6,390 nt of DNA from Syntrophaceae bacterium UBA2192 (GCA_002327315.1 DCVI01000091.1:1-6390); one strand, 5' to 3'; counted from the stretch's first letter, positions 1 to 5,262 are shown. Notes: a model not told the origin generated them from the sequence alone. Numbers and translations: made by a program.

Positions 1-635
1 CGCTTCCCGTCGGGGCTGAAGGCCACGGCATCGACGACATCGCTGTGCCCCTCGAGGACTTTTTCGACACGCCGCTTCTCCACATCCCAGACGATGACGC
101 GGCGGTCGTCGCTTGCCGAGGCCAGCCGCTTCCCGTCGGGGCTGAAGGAAAGGGAAACGATCCAGCCGTCATGCCCGGTGAGGGTTCCCGCAAGCGCTCC
201 CGTCGCCGTGTCCCACAGGTGGATGAGCTTGTCCTTCCCGCCGGAGGCAAGGGTCTTGCCGTCGGGGCTGAAGGTCACACGCATGATGGCTTCCTGGTGG
301 GCACGCAGGGTGTGGGCGGGAACTCCCGTGTCCGCGTTCCAGATGATGATGTCCTTGTCGGCGCCTGCCGAGGCGAGGGTCTTCCCGTCGGGGCTGAAAT
401 CCACGGTCCAGACGATCGACGTGTGCCCCGAAAAAACCCGATCGGGGCGGCTGCTGAGGGAAGAGCAGAAAAAGTAACGCGAGAGAAATGTCTTGACGAA
501 CCCCACGACCCCCGGCTCGTGCTTGGCCTGGACATACTTCTTCTCGTCGGGGGTGAGACCGGGAGAACAGGCTGCGAGGCACAACAGGGTGAGAAGGCAC
601 AGAACACCCACAGACCGAATGCGAGAACGCTTCAT
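1..635 (-). CDS. WD40-repeat lipoprotein, N-terminal part (runs off the left edge)
   Basis: The frame from the ATG at 635-633 stays open to base 1, giving 211 residues of a longer protein. Residues 1-23 form a lipoprotein signal peptide: basic start (MKRSRIRS), hydrophobic core, lipobox LAAC with the acylated Cys at 23. From residue 70 there are WD40 blades beginning with GH or AH and containing FSPDGK: 70-104 (ending IIIWN), 112-146 (IHLWD), 154-188 (VIVWD), and a fourth starting at 196 that is cut by the edge. WD40 proteins form beta-propellers used as protein-binding scaffolds, so this is probably a membrane-anchored periplasmic scaffold; its partner cannot be read. A Shine-Dalgarno sequence seven bases upstream fixes the start. 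It lies 49 bases downstream of the amidase gene and may be co-transcribed with it. Two other long minus-strand frames across this region are Arg/Pro-rich shadows. Domain type is confident; role is unknown. Confidence 0.88.
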   Translation of the reverse strand, partial: MKRSRIRSVGVLCLLTLLCLAACSPGLTPDEKKYVQAKHEPGVVGFVKTFLSRYFFCSSLSSRPDRVFSGHTSIVWTVDFSPDGKTLASAGADKDIIIWNADTGVPAHTLRAHQEAIMRVTFSPDGKTLASGGKDKLIHLWDTATGALAGTLTGHDGWIVSLSFSPDGKRLASASDDRRVIVWDVEKRRVEKVLEGHSDVVDAVAFSPDGK

Positions 636-642
636 GACAGAT

Positions 643-650
643 CCCTCCTT
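643..650 (-). promoter_or_regulatory. Shine-Dalgarno site of the WD40 lipoprotein, in a small hairpin loop
   Basis: On the minus strand AAGGAGGG precedes the ATG by seven bases, a near-ideal ribosome binding site. It is flanked by GACAG (655-651) and CTGTC (640-636), which can pair and place the site in a 10-base loop directly before the start codon. Whether this short stem limits translation is unknown. Confidence 0.8.
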
Positions 651-660
651 CTGTCCCCTT

Positions 661-687
661 TAGCCTTTAGCCTAGAGCCTAAAGCTA
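661..687 (-). other. Small hairpin at the 3' end of the amidase gene
   Basis: TAGC-C-TTTAG (661-670) can pair with CTAAAGCTA (679-687) as nine base pairs with one bulged C and an eight-base loop. It includes the amidase stop codon. Read another way the same bases are three seven-base units, AGCCTTT, AGCCTAG, AGCCTAA (662-682). No T-run follows on the minus strand, so it is not a convincing intrinsic terminator; an mRNA-stabilising or weak pausing role is possible. Confidence 0.4.
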
Positions 688-2847
688 GATATCTTCTTCT
701 GCGGGTATTATCAACTTCCGATTTACATACAGCGGGTCGCTGAGTTTGATCTTGTTGACCTTCATGAGAGCCGCGATAGAGGTGTTATGCTTCGACGCGA
801 TCTTCTCGAGGGTGTCGCCCTTTTTGACCACGTAGGTCGCGGTTTTCTTCTGGGACTTTGCCGCCGTTTTCTTCTCGGCCGGGGCCTCCCTTCCCTTTTC
901 TTTCTCCGCCGCGGGCACCTTGAGCTTCCGGTCGACCCAGAGGGGGTCCCTGGGCTTCATGTTGTTGAGCCTGGCGAGCTCGGCCACGGTGGTGCCGTTG
1001 CGATCGGCGATCTTTTCCAGCGTGTCGCCTTTCTTCACCCGGTATGTCGTGAGCTTCTGCGCCGGCTCGGCCGCCTGGGCTTTTTTCGCCTCCGGCCTGT
1101 GATCTTTTGCAGGGGCTGTCTCGGCCGCAAGATCCTCGTCAGGCTTCTCGACGGCCACCTTGAGCTTGCGCCCCACGACCATCGGGTCGTTGGCCTTCAA
1201 GCGGTTGAGCGTCCGGATGGACCGCACTGTCGTGTGGTGCTTCAGGGCGATCTTCTCCAGCGTATCCCCCTTTTTCACCGTGTACGCGATGACCTCCGGG
1301 GCGGCCTTCTCCTCCTCCTCCTTGACGGTCGGCGCCGGCACTTTCAGCTTCCGGTCGACCCAGAGGGGATCCTTGAGCTTCATGTTGTTGAGCTTGAGAA
1401 GCTCCGCCACGGTCGTTTCATGGCGCGATGCAATTTTGTCCAGGGTGTCTCCCTTTTTTACCCGATAGGTGACCGTGCCGTTTTTCTTTGCCCGTGCCGG
1501 GTCGGCAGCGGGGGACTTGCGCTCCTCGGCCTGTTCGCCCTTCGCCGCGGCCTTCCTGGGAGCCTGCCTGGGCGCCTGCTCGGCATCGTCCTCCCTTGAC
1601 TTCTCGATGGCCCGGCCTTCCCTCTGCCGGGGCTTCTCCGTCCTGTCCTCTTTTTTCGCGGCCGCGGACCCTGTTTTGTCACTCGCCCCGGCAACCTGAA
1701 CCGTGACGGGCGCCTGGCCGGAGGGGACAAACTTCACGATGGCCTTAGCGATGGCCCCGGCCAATTCGTCCTGGAAGGCCGGCGTCCGGAGCAGCTTCTC
1801 CTCCGTCGGGTTCGAGATGTAGGCCGTCTCGATGAGCACCGAGGGAATTTCGGCGTGCTTGAGGACGCGGAAGGGCGCCCCCTGGACCTGGGTGAATTTC
1901 AGGTAGTTGATGTCGGAGATGTTTCGTAGCGCAAGTTGCGCAAGCTCGCGGGAGCGGTTGACGGTGTTGGTCATCACCATGTCGAGGGTGATGATGTCGG
2001 ATTCGTCGATGTGGTTGTCGTCGTTGGCCCAGCCGCCCATGACATCGGCGAGGTTCTCCTTGCGGGCCAGCAGCCTTGCCGTCTCGTTTGTCGCGCCGCG
2101 CGTGGACAGGATGTAGACCGATCCGCCCCGGCTGGCGCGATTGCGGACGGCGTCGGCGTGGATGCTGACGAATGCGTCGGCGCCGTAATCCCGGGCGATC
2201 TTGGTCCGCTTGTTGAACGGCACGTAGTAATCCCCCGTGCGGGTCAAAAACGCCCGGTAGCCTTCGCGCTTGTTCAGGTTGTCATGGAGCTTCTTCGCGA
2301 TCTTGAGGACGACGTCCTTCTCGCGGGTGCCCATCTTTCCGACGGCGCCCGGGTCTTCGCCGCCGTGGCCCGCGTCGATGACGACGATCCTCGCCTTCTG
2401 GAGCTTCTTGACCTCCTGCCGGCTGAGGCTCTCCTTCTCCTCGACCTCGGGGAACTGCAGGTCGATGACGATGCGGTTGGGCTTTTCCAGGAACTTCTTG
2501 AGCTTGAAGACCTTCGCCTCCACGTCCTGCGTCAGCGTCAGCTCGATGCGTACGCTCTCGTCGGGCAGGGTGACGACCTCGATTTTCTCGACGCCGGGCT
2601 TGTTCAGGAAGCTCTGAAGAGGCACGTCCTCGGCCACGTCGGCATTCTTCACGGTGAGGGTCATCCTGCGGCCGTCCTTCGACACGACGTAGCTCGCCTC
2701 GTCGCTCGTGTCGATGACGATCCTCGTGTAGTCCGGAGCGGCCCAGTGCCGGATGTTGGAGACATAGGTAAGCCCGAAGGCAGGGGTCACCAGAAACCCC
2801 GTCAGGAGAAGGATTGCGGGCAGGAGGATGCTGAAAAGTCTGATCAT
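685..2847 (-). CDS. N-acetylmuramoyl-L-alanine amidase with AMIN domain and four LysM repeats
   Basis: The 720-residue protein is a zinc hydrolase that cleaves the MurNAc-L-Ala amide bond of peptidoglycan in the periplasm, the AmiC-type activity used in cell separation and wall turnover. Order of parts: signal peptide 1-25 (ends TPAFG); AMIN domain about 27-131, which targets septal peptidoglycan in this family; Amidase_3 domain about 152-374; Ala/Lys/Glu-rich linker 375-459; LysM repeats at 460-504, 521-565, 601-645 and 671-715. The metal and catalytic residues all appear present: H161 in IDAGHGG, E176 in TREKD, H230 in SIHAD and E340 in VLIETAYISNP. The start is M36 of the longest open frame, because the first 35 codons encode no signal and the signal peptide begins exactly there. 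A GAGGTG lies 13 bases upstream, which is long for a ribosome site. E. coli AmiC lacks LysM; carrying four C-terminal copies is notable. The molecular function is confident, the exact cellular role inferred. Confidence 0.95.
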   Translation of the reverse strand: MIRLFSILLPAILLLTGFLVTPAFGLTYVSNIRHWAAPDYTRIVIDTSDEASYVVSKDGRRMTLTVKNADVAEDVPLQSFLNKPGVEKIEVVTLPDESVRIELTLTQDVEAKVFKLKKFLEKPNRIVIDLQFPEVEEKESLSRQEVKKLQKARIVVIDAGHGGEDPGAVGKMGTREKDVVLKIAKKLHDNLNKREGYRAFLTRTGDYYVPFNKRTKIARDYGADAFVSIHADAVRNRASRGGSVYILSTRGATNETARLLARKENLADVMGGWANDDNHIDESDIITLDMVMTNTVNRSRELAQLALRNISDINYLKFTQVQGAPFRVLKHAEIPSVLIETAYISNPTEEKLLRTPAFQDELAGAIAKAIVKFVPSGQAPVTVQVAGASDKTGSAAAKKEDRTEKPRQREGRAIEKSREDDAEQAPRQAPRKAAAKGEQAEERKSPAADPARAKKNGTVTYRVKKGDTLDKIASRHETTVAELLKLNNMKLKDPLWVDRKLKVPAPTVKEEEEKAAPEVIAYTVKKGDTLEKIALKHHTTVRSIRTLNRLKANDPMVVGRKLKVAVEKPDEDLAAETAPAKDHRPEAKKAQAAEPAQKLTTYRVKKGDTLEKIADRNGTTVAELARLNNMKPRDPLWVDRKLKVPAAEKEKGREAPAEKKTAAKSQKKTATYVVKKGDTLEKIASKHNTSIAALMKVNKIKLSDPLYVNRKLIIPAEEDI
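703..1470 (-). repeat. Four LysM repeats with charged linkers
   Basis: Four peptidoglycan-binding LysM units lie at 1336-1470, 1153-1287, 913-1047 and 703-837. Each starts with YxVKKGDTL, has an L.xxN core and ends with RKLKV or RKLII. Units one and three are especially alike, both carrying LNNMK and DPLWVDRKLKVPA, and are close at the DNA level too, which suggests a fairly recent internal duplication. The linkers are rich in Lys, Glu and Ala and probably unstructured. Confidence 0.93.
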
Positions 2848-2876
2848 GTTGGAACCGATACACCTCAAACGCGCTG

Positions 2877-2905
2877 AATCTATCAGATTTCCGGCAGTTA
2901 CACAA
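2877..2905 (-). promoter_or_regulatory. Candidate sigma-70 promoter for the amidase operon
   Basis: On the minus strand TTGTGT (2905-2900), a 17-base spacer, then TAGATT (2882-2877) preceded by TGA, an extended -10 form. Transcription would start near 2870, leaving a leader of about 23 bases. The -10 overlaps a small palindrome, AATCT-ATC-AGATT (2877-2889), which could be an operator. Predicted by eye only. Confidence 0.4.
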
Positions 2906-2926
2906 CACCGGCGTTCAGAAAATCTA

Positions 2927-2955
2927 TTGACAGAATCCGCCCAAAGTGCCATTTA
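2927..2955 (+). promoter_or_regulatory. Candidate promoter for metF
   Basis: A perfect -35 hexamer TTGACA (2927-2932) is followed at 17 bases by CATTTA (2950-2955), which is a poor -10. Start of transcription would be near 2962, just upstream of the metF ribosome site. The weak -10 is compatible with activator dependence or with another exact start. Confidence 0.35.
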
Positions 2956-2971
2956 CACATGCAATTTTCGC

Positions 2972-2976
2972 AGGAG
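2972..2976 (+). promoter_or_regulatory. Ribosome binding site that sets the metF start
   Basis: AGGAG lies six bases before the ATG at 2983. The earlier in-frame ATG at 2959 has no such site upstream, so the shorter protein is preferred. Confidence 0.75.
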
Positions 2977-2982
2977 CCGCAC

Positions 2983-3852
2983 ATGCTTATTCGGGATTTG
3001 TTCGGACAAAAAAAGAGAACTCTCTCCTTCGAGGTCTTTCCGCCCGTGCGGGAAGGGAACCTGGAGAGCCTGTTCAAGACCGTCGCCGAGTTGAAGGAGC
3101 TCAAGCCCGATTTCATCTCCGTGACCTACGGCGCCGGCGGCGGGACGCGGGACAAGACGATCGAGATTGCCTCGCGCGTGAAAAACGAGTTCGGCAGCGA
3201 GGCCCTCGCCCACCTGACCTGCGTCGCCGCGACACGGGACGACATCGCCCGCATTGTCGAGGACATGAAAGAGCAGAACATCGAGAACATCCTGGCCCTG
3301 CGGGGAGACCCCCCCAAGGGCGAGGAGAAATTCGTGAGGCCTGCGGGGGGCTTCGGGTTCGCCAACGAGCTTGTGTCCTTCATCCGCGGGCTGAACGGCT
3401 TCTGCATCGGCGTGGCGGGCTACCCCGAGGGGCACCCCGAGGCGTCGAGCTTCGAGGACGACCTGAAAAACCTGAAGCGCAAGGTCGATGCCGGGGCCGA
3501 CTTCATCGTCACCCAGCTTTTTTTCAACAACGACGACTTCTACCGTTTCCGGGACCGGGCGCTGGCGTTGAAGATCGACGTTCCGATCATCCCCGGTATC
3601 TTCCCGATTCTCAACTACAAGCAGGTGCTGCGCATCACGGAGCTCTGCGGGGCGAAGATCCCCTCGGCACTGGGCGAGAAACTCTGCTGGCTCAAGGACA
3701 AGCCCGAGGACGTCGAGAAGTACGGCATCGAGTACGCCCAGGGGCAGGCATACGACCTCATCCGCAACGAGGTCCACGGACTGCACATCTGCACGATGAA
3801 CCAGAGCCGGGCGGCCCGGAAGATCGTCCGGGAGCTGGGGCTGACAGCCTAG
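2983..3852 (+). CDS. metF: 5,10-methylenetetrahydrofolate reductase
   Basis: This 289-residue cytoplasmic flavoprotein reduces 5,10-methylene-THF to 5-methyl-THF, supplying the methyl group for methionine synthesis, or running in the opposite direction in some acetyl-CoA pathway organisms. It is close to E. coli MetF in length (about 296). Family signatures seen: SFEVFPP (15-21) with the conserved catalytic Glu at 17, VTYGAGG (47-53), ALRGDPP (105-111), AGYPEGHPE (145-153), TQLFFNN and PGIFPI. The barrel domain is complete, with no frameshift. The start was chosen by the ribosome site at 2972; an eight-residue longer form from 2959 is possible but less likely. It is divergent from the amidase gene and convergent with the FlgM-like gene, with only 25 bases between the stop codons and no obvious terminator, so it appears to be a single-gene unit. 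The function call is secure; which direction dominates in the cell cannot be read. Confidence 0.95.
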   Translation: MLIRDLFGQKKRTLSFEVFPPVREGNLESLFKTVAELKELKPDFISVTYGAGGGTRDKTIEIASRVKNEFGSEALAHLTCVAATRDDIARIVEDMKEQNIENILALRGDPPKGEEKFVRPAGGFGFANELVSFIRGLNGFCIGVAGYPEGHPEASSFEDDLKNLKRKVDAGADFIVTQLFFNNDDFYRFRDRALALKIDVPIIPGIFPILNYKQVLRITELCGAKIPSALGEKLCWLKDKPEDVEKYGIEYAQGQAYDLIRNEVHGLHICTMNQSRAARKIVRELGLTA

Positions 3853-3877
3853 GCTGGCGGGTGGGACAGCGGCGGGA

Positions 3878-4087
3878 TCAGTTGACGTTCTTCCCGGTGC
3901 GATAGAGGAGGTCCTTCAACGCCTCTTCCAGTATCCGATCCGCAATGCGACCGGCATCCACCTGATAGCTGCCTTGCTGGATCTGTTTTCTCAGTTTCTC
4001 CACCTTGTCCTGCCTGACATCGGGAAGTTCTTCCAGGATCTGGAGAAGCTGCAGCACATAGTCTTCACATCCGGTTTGTCGGCTCAT
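3878..4087 (-). CDS. FlgM-family anti-sigma-28 factor, short form
   Basis: The 69-residue protein matches the C-terminal conserved region of FlgM, which binds the flagellar sigma factor FliA (sigma-28) and holds late flagellar genes off until it is exported. The signature is LPDVRQDKVEKLRKQI (21-36), then QGSYQVDAGRIADRILEEAL (38-57): the typical DVR-x-KVxxL, GxYxVD and IA-x-RIL pattern of the two sigma-binding helices. Salmonella FlgM has 97 residues; the first 20 residues here leave little of its N-terminal export region. The start at 4087 is chosen because GGAGG lies seven bases upstream; earlier in-frame ATGs at 4114 and 4132 lack a site and overlap the candidate promoter. No flagellar gene lies nearby, so this is an orphan copy in the window. 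Family is likely; whether its target is FliA or another sigma factor is open. Confidence 0.8.
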   Translation of the reverse strand: MSRQTGCEDYVLQLLQILEELPDVRQDKVEKLRKQIQQGSYQVDAGRIADRILEEALKDLLYRTGKNVN

Positions 4088-4094
4088 TCTCTTT

Positions 4095-4099
4095 CCTCC
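4095..4099 (-). promoter_or_regulatory. Ribosome binding site that sets the FlgM-like start
   Basis: On the minus strand CGGAGGAAAGAGA precedes the ATG at 4087, placing GGAGG seven bases from it. This excludes the upstream in-frame ATGs. Confidence 0.75.
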
Positions 4100-4128
4100 G
4101 GCGCCATTTTTCATTGCACCCCTGTTGA

Positions 4129-4142
4129 GCATCTTGCGTGCC
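4129..4142 (-). promoter_or_regulatory. Candidate sigma-54 (RpoN) promoter of the FlgM-like gene
   Basis: On the minus strand the bases read CGGCACGCAAGATGCT. They contain the invariant GG (4142-4141), ten bases, then GC (4130-4129), as required for -24/-12 elements, and keep GGCACG and TGC of the consensus TGGCACG-N4-TTGC. Transcription would begin near 4117, about 30 bases before the start codon. RpoN control of flagellar regulators is common, so the context fits, but this is a visual match. Confidence 0.4.
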
Positions 4143-4303
4143 GCGAAAAAAAACTGCCGTGAAAGTAAAATTAAAGCCGTATTTTCAGATAGTTATCGAA
4201 CCATCGACCGATTTCAATCCCGGAGATGCGGCGGATCCGGCCGTCCCATCCGGGCATCGCACGTCATCTTCTTCTTTTATTTCAGGGAGTTGTAAAGGCT
4301 CTC

Positions 4304-4327
4304 CCACAATGGAACACTCCGTTGTGG
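4304..4327. other. Perfect ten-pair hairpin in the intergenic region
   Basis: CCACAATGGA (4304-4313) pairs with TCCGTTGTGG (4318-4327) through a four-base ACAC loop, with one G-U pair in the plus-strand RNA. Neither strand has a T-run after it, so it is not a standard terminator. It could be an operator (near-dyad) or an RNA element; nothing identifies it. Confidence 0.5.
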
Positions 4328-4370
4328 ACGATCATGGGGCGCGAGGGTCGCAGGGCAAAAAAATAGGGGT

Positions 4371-4399
4371 TTGAAAAAAAATCCTTACTCGGGTATTAA
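4371..4399 (+). promoter_or_regulatory. Sigma-70 promoter, probably for tRNA-Arg
   Basis: TTGAAA (4371-4376), a 17-base spacer and TATTAA (4394-4399) make a good housekeeping promoter. Transcription would begin near 4406, about 96 bases upstream of the tRNA, giving a precursor leader that RNase P would remove. The tRNA is the only plus-strand gene before the terminator at 4584. Confidence 0.55.
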
Positions 4400-4501
4400 C
4401 TTATTCTACCGGACGTGCTAAAAAGTATCATCCGGGTGCGGTCCGGGAATGATTTCATCGGTCCGACCCGGTTTCCATTTGCCGGTCATTCGATAAAATG
4501 T

Positions 4502-4578
4502 GGGCGGTTAGCTCAGTAGGATAGAGCGTTGGTCTCCGGAACCAAAGGTCCTGGGTTCGAGCCCCAGATCGCCCGCCA
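4502..4578 (+). tRNA. tRNA-Arg, anticodon CCG
   Basis: The 77 bases fold as a standard cloverleaf. The acceptor arm GGGCGGT pairs with ATCGCCC (one G-U). The D arm is GCTC/GAGC, and the anticodon arm is TTGGT/ACCAA around the loop CTCCGGA, which gives anticodon CCG and reads the Arg codon CGG. The T arm is CTGGG/CCCAG around TTCGAGC. Discriminator G is followed by an encoded CCA. It is transcribed alone and ends five bases before an intrinsic terminator. It stands at the junction between GC-rich chromosome and AT-rich accessory DNA; tRNA 3' ends are the usual integration sites of genomic islands. Confidence 0.97.
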
Positions 4579-4583
4579 AGAAT

Positions 4584-4623
4584 AAAATCAAGGGGTTAGG
4601 AATTTCCTGACCCCTTGATTTTT
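4584..4623 (+). terminator. Strong intrinsic terminator of tRNA-Arg
   Basis: Bases 4584-4601 pair with 4605-4622 as an 18-pair stem with a single T-G pair and a three-base ATT loop. The core is CAAGGGGT/ACCCCTTG and a T5 run follows. The A-rich 5' arm gives a U-tract on the opposite strand, so it can stop transcription both ways and would insulate the tRNA from the island. Confidence 0.92.
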
Positions 4624-4840
4624 GCCTTCCAAAAGTAAACTCCCAGCACTATTCCCAGCAGGTAAACAAAGCAAAGGTGGGGGGGTTTACACCCACCGGG
4701 AGATAATGCCCTCCGTCGATTCTGATGCGTTGTAGGGGTAAGCTGGGCAGCCCGCCTTCATTTCTTGACATCCGTTCCCCCATCCAGTACAAAAAGCACG
4801 TTGTCCCGTCGGTCCCTATCTAACGAACCAGCCCTGACAT

Positions 4841-4896
4841 CACGGGGGGACTTGAGCAAATATGAAACCCTGCTTTCGGTTGAAGGCGGGGTTTTT
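4841..4896 (+). repeat. Flanking repeat, copy 1
   Basis: The element begins CACGGGGGGA, continues (C/T)TTGAG, then a variable stretch to TATG, then a terminator hairpin with T-run. Copy 2 starts at 6136. The leading ten bases, the TTGAG and both hairpin arms are identical between copies; the loop and the middle differ, and the lead is one base longer in copy 2. Similarity outside the hairpin means the unit is more than a chance terminator. No gene ends just upstream of this copy. Confidence 0.75.
4865..4896 (+). terminator. Intrinsic terminator hairpin within repeat copy 1
   Basis: AAACCCTGCTTTC (4865-4877) pairs with GAAGGCGGGGTTT (4882-4894) over 13 pairs including two T-G pairs, loop GGTT, then a run of T. 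It would stop read-through from the left into the zinc-ribbon operon. Confidence 0.8.
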
Positions 4897-4924
4897 GCAT
4901 TTTAGACGTTCCTATCGCTATTAT
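4895..4924 (+). promoter_or_regulatory. Candidate promoter of the zinc-ribbon/AbiGi operon
   Basis: TTGCAT (4895-4900), an 18-base spacer and TATTAT (4919-4924), which sits just after the repeat copy 1 terminator. A start near 4931 would leave a leader of about 55 bases. The -35 shares bases with the terminator T-run. Predicted by eye. Confidence 0.4.
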
Positions 4925-4973
4925 AAAGACGAGCAGGTTGAAATGCGAGACGCGGTCCAGAATTGATCTCGAA

Positions 4974-4978
4974 AGGAG
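4974..4978 (+). promoter_or_regulatory. Ribosome binding site that selects a GTG start
   Basis: AGGAG lies eight bases before GTG at 4987 and 17 before the ATG at 4996; the TTG at 4963 lies upstream of it. The GTG is therefore the likely start of the zinc-ribbon gene. Confidence 0.7.
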
Positions 4979-4986
4979 ATACTATA

Positions 4987-5262
4987 GTGAAAAAAATGGA
5001 TAAAGAGGCTAAACAAAAAGTTATAGAAGAATTAGAACAACGGGGCGCAAATTTACCATGTCCTCGGTGTGGCAATCCGAAATTCATCCTCATGGACGGC
5101 TTTTTAAATAATCCTATACAAAATGAACTAACAGGCGCCCTTATGTTTGGAGGCCCAACCGTACCTTCAATTGTCACAGTATGCAGTAAATGTGGTTTTA
5201 TGGCACAACACGCTCTTGGAGCACTTCAATTACTTGAAAGTGATGGGGGTGCACCAAAATGA
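4987..5262 (+). CDS. Small zinc-ribbon protein of unknown function
   Basis: The 91-residue protein has a Lys/Glu-rich helical start (1-19), then CPRCG (C25, C28) and CSKCG (C66, C69), a four-cysteine zinc ribbon with a long 37-residue insert containing DGFLNNPIQNELTGALMFGG (37-56). It ends with a hydrophobic ALGALQLL (76-83). Similar small proteins with a VCxxCG-FxxxxALGALxLL ending occur in accessory and phage-related DNA; this is from memory, and no function is established. No signal peptide is seen, so it should be cytosolic. The GTG start is chosen by the ribosome site at 4974. Its stop overlaps the start of the next gene as ATGA, so the two are probably translationally coupled and act together. 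It could be a nucleic-acid-binding regulator or antitoxin-like partner, but that is inference. Confidence 0.8.
   Translation: MKKMDKEAKQKVIEELEQRGANLPCPRCGNPKFILMDGFLNNPIQNELTGALMFGGPTVPSIVTVCSKCGFMAQHALGALQLLESDGGAPK

Larger units (their letters stand above)
4088..4501. other. Gene-free stretch between the FlgM-like gene and tRNA-Arg
   Basis: This stretch of 414 bases holds regulatory sequence but no credible gene. A 78-codon frame (4138-4374, plus) has no ribosome site, is low in complexity and resembles no family I know. Contents: the candidate sigma-54 promoter at 4129-4142, a strong hairpin at 4304-4327, a sigma-70 promoter at 4371-4399, and a GC-rich segment (4420-4490) with CCGGGT (4432-4437) and ACCCGG (4466-4471) arms and two copies of CGGTCCG. 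Confidence 0.6.
4579..4986. other. Gene-free junction between tRNA-Arg and the zinc-ribbon operon
   Basis: These 408 bases contain the tRNA terminator, a GGTGGG/CCCACC hairpin (4676-4681 with 4692-4697, around a seven-G run), the first copy of the flanking repeat (4841-4896) and a candidate promoter at 4895-4924. TCCCAGCA occurs twice (4641-4648 and 4653-4660). There is no intact integrase or transposase gene. The minus strand has an open frame (stop at 4598-4596) with a hydrophobic run but no start codon. It may be the scar of an integration boundary. Confidence 0.55.

Noticed and set aside
45..743. A 232-codon plus-strand frame over the WD40 gene, plus other plus-strand frames over the amidase
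   Set aside because: They are mirror images of repetitive GC-rich coding DNA on the other strand, with Arg/Gly/Pro/Val-rich sequence, no ribosome sites and no recognisable domains.
703..1470. A CRISPR array or satellite in the repetitive amidase 3' half
   Set aside because: The repeats are in frame, about 135 bases each, diverged, and encode LysM units.
2946..3905. A 319-codon plus-strand frame overlapping metF
   Set aside because: Arg-rich, low-complexity shadow of metF; the metF frame carries all the family motifs.
4138..4374. A 78-codon plus-strand frame between the FlgM-like gene and the tRNA
   Set aside because: It starts at a GTG without a ribosome site, shows no domain, and overlaps a hairpin and the candidate sigma-54 promoter.
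4596..4760. Minus-strand open frame with a membrane-like stretch ending in the tRNA terminator
   Set aside because: No start codon between the upstream in-frame stop and the hydrophobic run, and its end is built from the terminator stem; kept only as a possible remnant.
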